A DNA stretch of 64,000 bases from NCBI GenBank assembly GCA_023105745.1, contig JALGQZ010000006.1, forward strand, positions 34,177,686 to 34,241,685, in the 5' to 3' direction. This DNA is from Austropuccinia psidii (Eukaryota > Basidiomycota > Pucciniomycetes > Pucciniales > Sphaerophragmiaceae). The notes below the pieces were generated by a model. It worked only from the letters and a program-made list of their open reading frames with translations. It was not told where the DNA came from and did no database searches. The position numbers and the translations under genes were made by a program. The first letter of the stretch is position 1. Each line of letters opens with the position of its first letter. Shown here in pieces: positions 35,687 to 50,100 of the stretch.

Positions 35687-38600
35687 AATGTGGTGGTATT
35701 GGACACTTAGCCAATAATTTCCACAAAAAGGCAACAAGAAATGCAGTTTTGGAAACAAAAGACCAAAATGATAAAGATTATGAATCTGATTCTGAAGAAG
35801 CCATCATTCATGGATAAATGAATAATATTAACTTAATATATGAATTATGAAATGTAATTTTGAACTGACCACAAGTTGGAAAATCTGATACAAGCTTCAA
35901 AAATAAACACAATGCCAAACTGCCTAGAGCCTATCCTGCAAGAGGAATGGGATATACAGCTGGAAACCCAATTATAAGCAGTATTATGATAGAAAACAAA
36001 GAGTAAAAAGACACAGGAACATACTGAACCTGTTTTGGCAAAAGGTATTTACAAACAATTATACCAGACTGGGAAGAAAAAGATATACCAATATAAGGTG
36101 TTAAATTTTGTAGTGCAAGTGAAAGAATGAAGCCCCTTGCAGTAATTAAATTAAGATTAATTTTTCCTAACCATTACCAATGTATAAGAATGAAAAGAGA
36201 GTTTTTAGTGATGGAGAACCATAATAGTAACCATTTTATACTTGGAAATGATTTCTTGTCAATTTATGGTATAGATATCTCCAGCCAAAAAGACAGATAT
36301 TTTACCATAGGAGACAAAAAAAGACAAAGATTTGGTTTTTTAAACAAAAAAACAAATTACTGTCATAAAAGATGAATAGAGAATACCAGAAAAACATTTA
36401 TTCATAAGGGAAAAACTTAAAGAGGAAGAATTTAATCATCAACTAACAGAAAAAATGAAACAAAAGTTTATTGAGCTTTTGTTTAAATACAAAATTGCTT
36501 TTTCAACTGACAAAGAAAAACTAGGCGCTATCATTGGACACAAAGTAGACTTTATTCTTAATGTGGAAAAATCTTATCCACCCCTGTTAAGAAGACCAGC
36601 TTACCCAGCTACCTCAAGGGCTAGAGAAGCCTTACAGGTACACATTAAAGAACTAAGGGACCTTTGGGTGTTGAGAAAATTAGGACATAATGAACAGGTA
36701 GAGGTCACTAGACCTGTAATTATAAACTGGCTTCATCAAACATTGAAGAGGATAGGGGACTTCAGGGCTCTAAATACCTATAATATCACTAAATGATACC
36801 CAATACCCACAATTCATGAGATAATAACACAATTTTTGCAGGCTAAGAAGCAATGGATTCTCTAAATAGTTTTCACCATATTGTCTTAACAGAAAATTCC
36901 AGAAAACTACTAAGGATATTAGTCCATTGTGGCATACATGAATACCTAAGAATTCCTTTTTGTATTTAAAATGCACCTTCCCATTATGAAATAAGTATGA
37001 ATATAATATTTCCTGAAGAATTTTGAGAATTATTGTTAATTGCCTACATTGATGATATCATAGTTGGCTCAGGAAATTGGGTAAATTGCCTAGAAAGACT
37101 GGAAAGAGTCTTGCAAAAGATAGTGCAAGTAAATACAAACAATTCCTTGGAAAAGTGTCATTTTTCATATAGTGAACTAAAAGCACTGGGACATGTTGTA
37201 GCTGGACTAAGTTTGGGAATGGATAAAAGAAGTATCAGCAGTACTACTGAAAGAAATGCCCCAAACCAAAAAAAAATGCAATAATTTATAGAATTTTCTG
37301 GTTATTACAGACAGCATATTAAAGATTTAGCAAGAATTGCAAAATACTTTTACCAATGCTGTGAGAAACAGAAAGTCTATTAATTGACTGGACAAGGGTT
37401 AAAGAATATGAGAAACTCCAAAAATCCATCAAAAATGCCCCATTTATTCTAATTCCAGATTGTAAATTTCCTTTCAAACTTTGAATTGATGTGTGTGGAG
37501 AAGGATTAGGTTCTGCACTACACCAGTCACAAATCATAAATGATAAACCTGTTGAAGAACCAATTTGCTTCATTTAAGGAGAAATTAAGCCAACAGAACA
37601 AAGATATGAAGTAAGCCAAATAGAATCCTTTTGCTTAGTGTGGGCCTTAGAAAGATTAAACTACTTTTTTGATGGAACAGTTTTTGATGTAATAACAGAC
37701 TGTAATGCTGTAAAACATCTTTTTAAAAATGAAGACACCAAATAAAAACATGCTGAGATGGCAGATTTCTATCCAATAATATACAGGAAACATGACCATA
37801 TTTAATAAATCTGGAAAGATCTTTAAAAATGCAGATGTTCTCAGAAGATGAACTGAAGAAAATACACCTGAAAATCTAGAATGGGTACCCCAGGAATAAC
37901 ATAATATAGAAGGCATATGTGTTACAGCCATTGGCACATAACTCTTTAATAAAGTCAAAGAAAGCTATAAGATGGAAAAAATTGACATATTTTATTCCAA
38001 CTCTTAATGAAATATTGCAAAAACCCATCACTATCATCAAAACTAGATCAAATATGGAAAAAGGCATATGATCAAGGAAGATTCCACTCTTTATGATAGG
38101 GCTAAATACACATGTGTTATGACCTTGACAGATAGGACTCTGATAAACACTATACTACATGAATGCCATGATAGTGATGTTTATGGAAATCTCACAGAAG
38201 ACAGGACACTAGAGAAGGTGAAAACCTGATCTTGGTGGCCAAGTTGAAGAAAAGAGGTCTCAGAGTATTGCCAAACCTTCTACAGATGTCAAAAAGAAAA
38301 CAGAGCCACAGGAAAGAGATTTGTAATTATGATCCAAATACAAGAACAACAATTCCCATGGATTATGTAAAAGCCCTACCACCAGGAGGAAACAGGAGTT
38401 TTAATGAATTCCTAGTATTACTTTACAGTTACAGGAAAGCCCCAATGTTCTTACCACGTCATAAAGATGACCCGGCTATTGACACAGCCATAATGACATG
38501 GAATAGAGTAATTAGACATACACGGTTATTGCAAAATATCATAAGTGATAGAGATCCCAAATTTAATTCATCCTTATGAACAAATCTCCAGCACCTGTTT

Positions 38601-39451
38601 TGAGCAAAGCTACCATTCTCAACAGCTTACCACTCTCAAACTCATGGTTTAGCAGAAATAATGATCCAAAATTTAGAAGACCTGATCAGAAGATTCTGTG
38701 CTTATGGCTTATAATTAAAAGACCCCCATGGTTTTACCCATAATTGGTGTATGTTAATACCAGCTCTTGAACTGGAATACAAGACACCGATTCATTATTC
38801 AACTGGAAAAACACAAACAATGTTAGAAGAAGATTGCAATCCAAGACTTCCTTATGAAGCTCTCAAAAATGACTCATTGGTTATACATCCAACAGCAAGC
38901 AGTTTGGAAATCATCCTTGACAAATCAAGAAATCATGAAAACAGATGTATGAAAAATTCTTTCAAATATGCAAAATAAAGATGGGACAAAAGTCATAAGC
39001 CAACTGATTTCAAAGTAGCAGACCTGGTATTAGTATCAACTCTAAGCTTTGATAACATCAAAGGCAGAAAGAAATTGAAAATTTTGTGTTCAGGACCCTT
39101 CATGATAAGAGAAGTACATGGACCTAATGCTGTGCAGCTAGAATTGACAGGTGAACTAATTAACAAACACCCAAATTTCCCTGTAATTCTGATGAATCCT
39201 TACACCTCAAGTGATAAGAAATTATTTCCCCTAAGAGATAAACCACCACTTGACATTCCACCTCTAGAAGAAGAGGAAGAAAAGAAAATTGTAAAAGTCC
39301 TTCAAGAAAGGAAGACAAGGAACAAAGAAGAAAGCAAATACCTTTTAGGGTATAAAGATCCAGATCAAGAAGATCAATAGATAATTGAGAAATATATAAA
39401 TAATTCTGATAGGTTATCAAGAAGGTTTACACATTAAAGAAGACCTAAATA
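35687..39451 (+). pseudogene. pol: E4 gag end and pol, heavily mutated
   Basis: Coding resumes in the zinc knuckle (GGIGHLANNF) at 35691. The protease region near 35940-36060 is damaged. RT fragments follow, with YIDD preserved at about 37048-37059. RNase H lies at about 37470-37800, integrase pieces at 38090-39050 (SDRDPKFNS near 38550), and a chromodomain remnant at 39270-39440 (KKIVKVLQERKTRN, EDQ then a stop). Stops occur every 100-300 bp, in keeping with an old insertion. Confidence 0.85.
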
Positions 39452-39561
39452 ATAGAAATCTTAAGCATTATTGAGATTCAGGCCTCAAAAGGTCTATTGA
39501 AGAGGTAGGACAGTGGATGATACCCTAATCAGCTATATCAGATTGTGGTAAAATCTTCTCT

Positions 39562-39573
39562 GGTGGTAGGGAA
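39562..39573 (+). promoter_or_regulatory. E4 polypurine tract
   Basis: GGTGGTAGGGAA precedes the 3-prime LTR, one base different from the family A tract. Confidence 0.75.
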
Positions 39574-40540
39574 TGTTAGGCTGTGGGGTATGAACACATA
39601 TCCAAAAATTTCACAAAACACCTTCAAAATACTTATTTTAATAATAAGAAGTGAGATTATCATCTTAAAATATGTACAAATACCATAAAAAGGCATAAAA
39701 ACTTGATTATCTCAGGAGCCAATTAATAAGCAAGTGAAAGCAATTAAAGTATTGAATTCTCCATGAAGAACTACACATATAACATTTTAATTTCATATAT
39801 TAAAAATGAAAGATCACTGAGATAACCCAAATATATGCACTTGTAAGATCAGTGAATATATTCAGGTTTTTGAGCTCATATCTCTTGAAATATTAATGAT
39901 AAAGAATTGAGCCAAAAATAAAGTTATATTGTAATTAATTTAAAAATATAAATGTAAAGCTTATTTGGAAAGCTATCAACAAGGCTATAACCTACAATGG
40001 TTCATTGAGAAAAATACAAAAGGCTATTGAGCACTTTGTTGTGAAAATGGTCCAAACTTAAAGCAAAGTAGATATTCATATTCTACTAGTTCACAAGGGA
40101 AGAATGTTCTAGTTTTTACCACTATATTCAAGCTATACCCCTTGTAATCAAGGTTTGAAGTTTATAATAGTAAATTTCAACAGAACAACAAGTTACAAAA
40201 AGATTATTAAAAATAGAGTTTTCATTATTTAAGAGACTACTCTTGGAATTTTAGTAATGAAATCTAAAGCTATCAGAACTCACTATGTGAATGGCTGTAG
40301 CTTGTATACCTCAAACATTATGAATGATCAAAGTTTAAGCTCAAAATTGATCATTTATGATCACTCAGTGGAACCTTATTTTAAGCTTAACAGTTATATA
40401 AGTGATAAAACCAGTTAAGGATATTATATTATGATTCAGAATAATGAAATCCACAATTTTTAGGCTTCCGTAAAGCCTATGATGTCAGCAAATGTATTGT
40501 TATATTAATAACTCTAAATAATGGCATAATAATAAGATAA
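39574..40540 (+). repeat. E4 3-prime LTR, truncated by E5
   Basis: It begins TGTTAGGCTGTGG, aligns with the start of 12268-14082, and stops at GATAA (40536-40540) where E5 inserted. The remainder should lie beyond the right window edge. Confidence 0.85.
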
Positions 40541-42073
40541 TGTGAGCCTTGAAGTATATTTTACATACCCAAATAGGCCACAATTATGTTAGAAATTAAA
40601 ATATGAACTCTGCATAACCCATAAGCAATGCATATATTCAAAATTCATCATTTTGGATTTCAGAAAAGATGAATAACTTTTGTGTGAGTAAGTAAATCCA
40701 TGGATTTAAGACCAGATTTAGATTCTACACAACATTTCACCTAGGGTAACTTCATACGGTGAATAAGCTTAAATTCACTCTATGAGGTGGTAATATGGAA
40801 AATACTTCAATACCACATCATCAATACCACATAGAAGAATTGTGAAAATTTTTGTTTTCTCAATTTCACACCAAAATAATGGGAATGTGAGAAATCCCAT
40901 GTTACATATACACTACAAATAGTGTCATGCATGTTTGTGGAACATACTATTATGGTATTTCTACATACAGCTTTGATACACCCATAGTGGATATCAGTAT
41001 TTAAGCCTGAATTTCTATTTTTGACATGAAAATAGCTAAGGGGGACAAAAGACATCAAAGAGACCCAGGGTACCCAACTTCTGCAACCTCTGGGTTGTGG
41101 AAAGCTCTGAGGATTGGATCAATTGCTTATTATGACCCAATTCGTATACTAAAACCTTTTTGGAACTTGGTTACCAAGATAAAATCTCATTAAATCATAA
41201 GAAAATTGCAAATAAGCTGCTAATTTGACATGAGAAGGAGGTTAAAGACTCCTGTAAACATGTCAATTCTTAATGATATTCCATGGATAAATCTTCAAAG
41301 ATTAATTAAAACCCTTTTTGGACTAGTATCCATTCATTCAAATCATAGCAACAAGACATATAGTGCTATTTGCAATTCTATGTAGAAATGAGGTAAAAAC
41401 TTTTAAAATTCATTAAAAATAAAATTCTTAATGAATCTTTCTGAGGCCTCCAGGGCCAATTGAGAACAGTATAATCCATAAAGAAGCCGAAAATACTTAC
41501 CATCTAATAAGTGAAATTAAAAGGTTTACTTACAGTCCATTTTTGATAATTCCATGTGAAACACTTAATCTTCAAAAATTCACAGGAAAAGGTTTATTTT
41601 GAAATAAAAATTTATTTACAGTTTTTACACCTTTTATTATTAACCATATTTGGGTTGGTGGTCACATAAAAGCATCAATTAAGAAATCATGCTAATCTTA
41701 CATGACAACAGATGATGAAATTATTAATCCCAAAAGGATTATTGTTTTCTCACCAACTGGTTTTTCAGTTTTCTCCATGGAAGGCCTCTGTGAGCTGTTG
41801 TTGACTTAAAAGAGGCCTCCTCTTTCTGTCTTTTCCAAATCATCTTATTATACAATTATACCATTATTACCAACAAGTAGGTATTAGTTACAGCTTTTCT
41901 TAAGTGCTTTGAATCTTTCAATATCAATCAGAAAGACCTGGAATTATTGAAAATAAACTATATATTGTTGCAATCTTTTTATAAATCAATTTTGATCCCT
42001 TAAGTCCACAGTTATCCACCCAATCTCTCTAACATATTCTTTGTAAGGTTCACTGCATATTAGTGAGTGATTC
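40541..42073 (+). repeat. E5 5-prime LTR, 3-prime end deleted
   Basis: It aligns to family A LTRs up to TATTAGTGAGTGATTC, then passes without a break into the gag sequence ACCAAGTGGCAGTAATAG. About 330 bp of LTR are missing. Confidence 0.85.
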
Positions 42074-43826
42074 ATTACCAAGTGGCAGTAATAGAAATAT
42101 ATTAGTCCCAGTGCAAAAACTGTTTCAGAGAAGCCAAAGAAGAGGAGTGGGAAATATTCCTAAGCCTTTGACAGGGGGCCATGAACCCCTACTTACACAT
42201 CAAGAGCTTTCTGGGTCAGGAGAAGACCATAGAACCCTTAGGAGGATGGAGCACATTGTTTTTCAAAGGCAAGGTCAAGATACAAAGAATTGGTTGAAGA
42301 AAAAAAGTATTTTATCCATAGACCAGAAGAAGGAGTTGGAAATGGCTGCAGACTTGGAGAAAGAAGGCCCAGTGGCGTCTACCAGCTCCAAACAAGCTCC
42401 ATAAATGTCCAAAGACAAAGCAAACAGATCTCAGAATAAGAAGAAATGTCCCAAGAAACATAATGGCAAGGGCAAAGGAAAAGCCAATTGGCACAGACCT
42501 TACCCAAAAGGGTACAGGATCCTCAAATTGGAGCCTTCAGCAGTCAACAGTGTTTTCAATATGGCCAGAACCCTTAAGGTATTCACAACCAAGGAGCAGG
42601 AAAATATTAACAGGAATTTTTACACAAAAATGATACAAGAAATGGAATGTGTTAATATTAGTATTAATTTAGAACTTAGTAAAATTGAAGAAACATTAAC
42701 TAAAATAACATCAGATATTAATGACTTAAAAAAGAATGGCAGAGCTTCTGCTAAATTGAATAAGTCTACAATTGAAAGACTCGATATAATTTTCAAAAAA
42801 TGTGACAGAATTGAGAGTGAATGTCAAATTCAAGATTATGAAATGAAAGGAATTTCCCTTACAACAATTAATGAACAAGTTACATTCCTAACAAATCATG
42901 TTTTAGAAATAGTTAAACATACCAATAAATTTTCCACACATCTGGAAAGAAGTGAAAATGAAAGGCAGAAATTAAAAGACAAAATACTTGAACATGTGGA
43001 ACAAATTCATAAAAAACATGAGCCAAGTCCACATATGCCCAGAAATTGCACACCTTTTACTAAAGAGAACCTTTCTGTGAAAGGAAGTTTGACCCCTTTT
43101 CTAGGAGAAAATGTTATATCTGCAAGAGATATTTCCAGATTAGAAGAGTGGCAAAGCTTTTCTGGTGAAGGAGAATACAACCATATTGAGTTGACAAGAA
43201 CAATTGATATGTTGCAAGAAGATTTTCATATATCTGATGAAATAATAGTGGTTAAATTACATTCTTTATTTACCAGAACTGCAAAGAAATGGTATTACAA
43301 AATGAGACAAGATCTTGGAAAACATAATTTGTCTTGGTGGAAGTCTGAATTAGTCACCAAATGGGCCAATAATTCTTGGAGGTTTTGAATTTAAAATGAT
43401 TTTTGAAGTGCCATTTTTAACTCAGAAAAAGATAAACCCCTTACTTTGTCCCTCAAACAGAAAGACAGATTATCTGCTTTACATCAAGATATGTCTGATT
43501 CTATGATTAATATGAAAATATTAAGGAAATGTGGAGGAGAACTAGAAGATTCTATAAGGTGCAGATGTGTAGAGCCCTGTTCATCAGAAGACTACATCAA
43601 TTCCATGGAAGAGATCATTACTAGGACAAGAATCAGTAAAACCTGGACTAGAAACCCTATGGAGTCCAAAAGGATCCCAAAGATTTCCAAAGAAAATAAG
43701 ATACCTGAAAGACCTGTCTTGAAGTGTCATAAATGTGGAAGTACCTCACATTTAGCCAAAACTTGCACCAAAAAGACAAAACTCAATGAATCTCAAGTCA
43801 TTGAACAAGCTCAGTTTACTGAATAG
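42063..43826 (+). pseudogene. gag: E5 gag
   Basis: The N-terminal part begins in the Gag frame (ILVPVQKLFQRSQRRG). A 1-nt difference near 42275 moves it into the overprinted frame (NWLKKKSILSIDQKKE) and a later indel moves it on to NSVFNMARTLKVF. After a stop at 42402 the frame runs to 43388 through the helical region and capsid (FSGEGEYNHIEL, WYYKMRQDLGKHNLSWW). The CCHC knuckle is intact (KCHKCGSTSHLAKTC near 43725). Confidence 0.85.
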
Positions 43827-46800
43827 AAAGAATAATATGACCAAGATTCTGCAGTCTCTGAAGAAAAACACAAGGAGAAGATTATTCTATTGAGAACATT
43901 ACAGATTTATTTGAAGTCACAGAACTCCATACTCACTTGCCACTGTATAGTTAGTATTGCTATAACCTGATCAACATCAAAGTTTCCAGAATGTGCAAGA
44001 CTAACCCTTCTAGAGGCAAAGGATACACTTCTGGAGCATCTTGTATTACATAAATCTTGATAAATGATGTTGAAGCTAAGGTTAATCTTCCCACAGGGGA
44101 GTTTTGCACTTGTATAGGAAACAACTACCTTCAAGTCATAAACCCTTAATGGAGAAACCATCTATTACCTATAGAAGGTGTGCAATTCAGTAGTTCCAGT
44201 AACAATATGTACCCTTTGGGCATACTGGAAACTAATATTGTATTTCCACATCCTGCAGGAAGTATGGAAATGAAGACAGACATAGTAGTAATGGACAATT
44301 GTACATCTCAACATATGATCCTTGGCAATAATTATTTTAATATTTATGATATTGACATCAATAAAAATAAAGATAGATACTTTACAATTGGAGAAAATAA
44401 AAGACAAAATGTTTCTTTTTCCAATATGCCCAAGCAAATATCAGTAGTATCTTCAAATAAGAATGCCTATAAAGGATAATTTGTCACTGAAAAACTTGTT
44501 TAAGCACAAATCAATCCCTTATTATCACCAAAGATGAAGCACGAGCTTATGGATGTGTTATACACATATAGAAATTAATTTTCTTCTTATAATGAGCCAT
44601 TAGGAACTATTAAAGTGCATAAAGCTCATATTACTCTTGGTATTGACAGACCCTATCCTCCAGTACTTAGAAAAGAAGCTTACTCAGCAAGTCCCAGAGC
44701 TAAATAAGCCTTGGAAGACATATCCAAGAGTTAATACAGCTTTGTGTACTAGGAAGTGTAGGGCATAATGAGGAAGTGGAAGTAACAACTCCTGTTATTA
44801 TTGCTTGGCATAATGATAAATCTAGGATGGTTGGAAATTTTACAGCACTGAATACCTACACAGTTCCAGATAGGTATCCAATTCCTAGAATCCAAGAAAC
44901 TTTGACCCAATTGTCTAAAGCCAAGTATATAAAATCCATGGACATATTGAATGGCTTTCATCAAAATGTTTTGACACCCAGAGCTAAGAAATTCCTTAGA
45001 ACTATCACTCAATGTGCTATTTATTAGTATGTTAGAATTCCATTTGGTATTGAAAATGCTTGATCACATTATCAAAAACTGATGAAAACCATCTTGTCCA
45101 CAGAATTATCTGAAGGATGGCTCACTACTTATATTGATAACATAATCATATATTCAGACTCATATTCTTTGCAACTTGAAAGACTTGCAAGAGTAATTGA
45201 GAGGTTTTCAGAAGTTAATATGGAGATTTCACTCAAGAAATGCAACTTTGGCTTTGAAGAACTTAAAGCTTTAGGACATATGTTTTCTGGTTCAAGCTTG
45301 GCTATTGACAAAAATAAAGTGGCAGCAGTGTTACCTAAGCCAATACCCCATAATAAGAAATAAATGATGTCTCTTCTTTGATTTGCCAGTTATTACAGGC
45401 ATAACCCAAAAAGATTTACAATTATAGCCAAGTAGCTCTATAGAGTCTGTGATCAACAGGCAGTATTTGAGATGACACAGGAAAGAATTAAAGCTTATGA
45501 GAAGATAAGGAAAGCTCTTACAGGAGCACCTTTACTCCTCATTCCTGACTGGAATATAAGTTTCAAACTGTACAGTGATGTATGTGGAGATGCATTGTGG
45601 GAATCCAAACATAAAGTCCAAATGATTTATGACAAACCTACAGAAGGACCAGATTGTTATATTTAAGTACACATAAAACCAACAGAAGCCACATATGGTG
45701 CAAGCCAAATAGAATGCTTATATTTGGTATGGGCACTTGAGAAATTACACTATTATCTTGATGGCAGTGCTTTTGAAGTGATAACTGACTTTAATGCCAT
45801 GTAATCACTTCTTAACATGAAGACACCCAACAGACATATGTTGCAATGGAAGATAGCCATTGGAGAATATAGAGCTAACATGACTATAGTTCATAAAGCA
45901 GGAAATATTCATAATAATTATGATGTACATAGTAGGTGGGAATTATCCAATACTCCTGATAACAAGCTTATGTACCTTTGGAAGCAGAACCAAAGATTCA
46001 AATTGAAGGAATTTAAATAACTGATATTGAGACTGAATTCTTTGAAGAAGTCAGAGAATCTTATAAGCAGAGAAATAATTGCCATATATTTACTTCCTTG
46101 TGTCACAAAGACTGCAAAGATACACCTTGTCTTAATTCATTAGATGAAACAAGGAAAACCTCCTATTCTGAAGTAAGATTTAGCTTTTTTGATGGTATAA
46201 TTTTCCACAAAACCAAACATTCTTGCATAATGACATTATGCAGTAGATTGCTTATCAATGAAATTTTTGATTAATTTCAGGATAGCCGCTATTATGGAAA
46301 CCTTCCAGAAGACAGAACACTGTTAAAAGTGAAAACTGTGCATGGTGGCCATCTTGGAGAAATGAGACCATGTAATATTTCCGTACCTGTGACAGATGCC
46401 AAAACGCACTCAGGAGTACAGGCAAGAAATTTGGACTTAAGATACATATTCAAGAGCCAAAATCCCCCTGGGAAGTTTTTCACATGGATTGGGCCAAAGT
46501 ACTTCCTCCAAGTGGTGACAGAAGTTTTAATTCTTGTTTAGTCATTGTGGACAGATATAGCAAAACCCCCATATTCTTGCCATGTCATAAAGATGACACT
46601 GCTATGGATAAAGCTCTTCTTCTCTGGAGTAGAGCTATTTATAATACATGGTTATTTAAGAATATCATAAGTGACAGAGATACCAAATCCATATCTTCAC
46701 TTTGCACCAATATTCATAGATTTTTTGGGATCAAGTTATCATTCTCTAAAGCATATCACCTTCAAGCCAATGGGTTAGAAGAAGGAATTATTAAAACTTT

Positions 46801-47163
46801 AGAGGACATGATCAGGAGACTTTGTGCTTATGGATTAGAATTGAAACACTCAGATGGATTTAAACATGACTGTTTCACTCTGATACCTGCATTGGAATTG
46901 GCATATAAGACATCAGTCCATTCTTCCACAGGTCAAACTCCTTCTATGTTGGAGAAAGGATGGAATCCAAGACTCCCAGAAGACACACTAAGGAAAGACT
47001 TAATTTCCATCCATAATACAGGTTATATCTTCAAAATAATGCTTGATAAAGTGAAACACCATGCAAAACAATGCATTAATGATACTTTTGACTATGAAAA
47101 ACAGAAGTGGGACAGTTATTTCTAGTTTCAACCTTGAATTTCAATACAATCAAACACCCAAAG
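43827..47163 (+). pseudogene. pol: E5 pol
   Basis: Protease sequence lies near 44090, with the triad degraded. RT follows, with YIDN at 45130-45141 in place of YIDD. RNase H and integrase fragments follow (DRDTKS, GLEEGIIKTLEDM), so both enzymes have lost catalytic residues. About 30 bp are missing after the QKWD motif near 47110. The frame ends at the E6 LTR. Confidence 0.85.
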
Positions 47164-50100
47164 TGTAAGGTTTGAGTATGAAATAATAAGTAAATATTAC
47201 TAATATTTTACTTATTGTACTATGAATGTCCTTATAAATAAAATAAATAAGATAAAAAATAATTAGAATAATAAAGAATTATTATAATTATGGTGTCAGG
47301 GTGAGTCTATGTAGTAGCTTAAAAATAGTAAATACAAGCTAGCACTATGACTGTGACACACACAAAATAAATGAAAATTAAGTCTTCAGGTCCTACTGCT
47401 ATGTGGTAACAGTGGTGATGAGTCTATTGAGGACCTGGGTTGCAATGCTCTAATATCTTTGACTGTAAAGAAACACTACAATAATTAATTATTTTAATTA
47501 TATCAATATAATCCTAAGAGTACTACTGGTATAAGACAGTTTTACTACGTAAGGATGTTAATTCATGATAAGATGAGTCTTTTCCAGTGAGGAAAGACCT
47601 GCTTTTATCTCCTCTGAGGACTGTGAAAGACTTGTAGGCTCTTCACACGTCTACAGAGTGAAAATTTTCACTCTGGAGGCTGGGTTGTGGTTCTGTACCA
47701 TCAATTCTGACGTCAGCATAGTCAGAATTGTGGTTTTTGGACCACAAATGATCATTCTGGATCAATACAGGGTGAAAAAACTCTTCACAGGCCACGTCAG
47801 CACCATTGTGACGTGTCCAGAGTGTCTGGATGACTAATATTAGTCATTCTGGGCGGGTTTAAGCTTTAAACAACCATTATTTTAAGTATCAAGCCAGTAC
47901 TGGTTGGTACAGGTTTGGTACAGGCCAGTATTGGTCAAAATACTTCCAACCAAGATATCTCAGTCAGTTTTTGAGATATCAAGAAACCAAGAGCACAGAA
48001 TTGAAGGGCTTAATGAGCTCTTCAATTTGGTATGCTTCATGTTTACCCTTCTTGCAAATAGCAAAAGTTATAAGGGTTTTAAGTTTTTGGATGTAATTTT
48101 GTACATCAGTATGAGGCTTCAAAAACTTCCATGCTAGATATCTTCTTCAATTTGGAAGATATCTGTATTCTGATGATACAGTTTTGTAGGGCTTGATTAG
48201 CTCTACAGTTTGGTATATTACACTGTACAGTTGTATGAGTGTATGCCAAAAATACAGGGGTTTGTTTATTTTCTTGTTTTCAGAATATCTGTATTTTGGT
48301 TATTAAACCTTTGAACCAAGATCCCTCAGTCAATTTAAGAGATACAGAGGTCTAAGGTGTCTCAAATTAAAGCTCTTGTTGAGATCTTTAATTTGGTTAT
48401 ACTTTTGTACAGTTTTGTACAAGCCCTCTTTGACTTTCAGGGGGACTTGGTTTTGAAAATAAGGTTATATGGTATCTCCAGTTGTAGTGGTGTTACAACA
48501 ACATGGATGATATCATTGTGTAGCTCTCTATGTGAGCTTTAAGAAAAATAACAATTCTGGTGGGGTTCCCATTAAATATACATAAGTTAGATTAGAGGCC
48601 AGAATAAGAGTTTTTGCTTATTTGGTCTTATCTTTGATAGGGCATATCTTTGTCCTTTCTTATTATCTTTGAGGAGGTTTCCTCTTTATAATTTACTTGT
48701 ATTGGCTATATTTGTCCAATATTCCTCATACCATTACTTATGGCATGTTGGATGTCATGCTGGTGCTCTATTTTGAGTCACAGGCTGACATATGGCATGA
48801 AAATAACTACATTATCAAATAAATATAATAATATAATTTATATTATAAAAAATATATAATAAATAAGTATATTAATATAAGATTATTAATATATTTAAAA
48901 GCACTTTATTATTGTTACCAACAAAGAATAAAGGCAAAACCATTTGTTTTTTATTAATAAGAAACAATTAATAGCTATAATATTACTAATATAAAGGCTA
49001 TAAACTAATATAAATACTATTTATATTAATTAAAGAATTATTAGAGTAATAATAGAGAGAAAATTATTATAATAAGAAGAAATAACCTACTTTTAACACT
49101 TAATGGATTAATTTTGAATTATTTTAGGCCAAAAGAATATAAATACAGCTTATTAAAATTTTATTTACAATAAAAATTAAGAGAAATTACAATTTATCTT
49201 GATTTTACGAAATTTAAACAAAATAGTTTAATAATTGAAGTAATCACGTCAAGAATGATGATTATTATAAGGATGATCTTTGGTCTTTAATAAGGTAAGA
49301 GTTCTATATATCAAGAATAAAGAAATTACCTTTTTGTTTTAATTATTTATTGTTCTTTTTAAGCGTATGAGGGGAAAATAGAGTAAAAAGAGCTCTATTT
49401 ATAGTAAATACCTCCCTTCTATAGTCCAGGAGGCTTCTAGTAGATGTTTACCAATGCTTTCTACTAGAATTGATCAATACTTCAAGGTTTAGTGATGATT
49501 ACGTCATGATCAAACCATCTTACCTCATTATTACACCATTATTTAGACTTATCACTGTAACTTTAGGTTTGATGATGTCATAGTCTTGGGAGAAGCCTAA
49601 GCATTGTGGATTTCATTAGTATTAATCAGTTTTATCACTTATATGACTGGTAAATGTAAAATAAGATTACAGTGAGTGACCATAAATGATCAAATTTAAG
49701 CTTAAAATTTGATCATTAAGAACTTTTGATTTATACACTCTACAGCTATTCTAAGAGTGGATTCCAATTTTTTGGCATGTTCAAATCAAACTACCAAGAG
49801 AATTTCATTATATCATTAAAACTCCATTTTTAATTATTTTCCTTGTAACTCATCTTTTCTGTCAAGATGTAATATTTTAAGCTTCAAACCATGATTTCAA
49901 GGGGTTATACCTTGAATATTGTAATAAAAATTACATACTTATTCCCAAATGAACTATTAGAATCCAACTGTCTACTTTTTTAAGTTTGGGCCTTTCACAA
50001 CAAAGTGGTCCCCCACTCTATTGATTTTATTCAATAATCCATTACAAGTTTTGACTTGTTTATAACTTGTAAAATAAAGTTCATATCTGTATTCTTACAG

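Larger units (their letters stand above)
12268..40540 (+). mobile_element. E4: family C chromovirus, split by E2, cut by E5
   Basis: The visible parts are 12268-16707 and 35692-40540. They join within the Gag zinc knuckle once E2 and its AATGT duplication are removed. The 3-prime LTR stops at 40540 where E5 inserted, so the right end lies outside the window. Both coding regions are riddled with stops, making E4 one of the older copies. Its LTR and Pol are closest to E6. Confidence 0.88.
40541..47163 (+). mobile_element. E5: family A, internally deleted, cut by E6
   Basis: It starts TGTGAGCC at 40541. The LTR is joined directly to gag at about 42073, which removes the LTR end, primer site, leader exon and Gag start. 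The copy ends inside integrase at CAAAG (47159-47163), the E6 insertion point. Numerous stops are present. The missing 3-prime part should lie beyond the window. Confidence 0.88.

Noticed and set aside
47881..48542. Short frames in the solo LTR
   Set aside because: They lie within a flanked TG...CA solo LTR and reflect its internal repeats.
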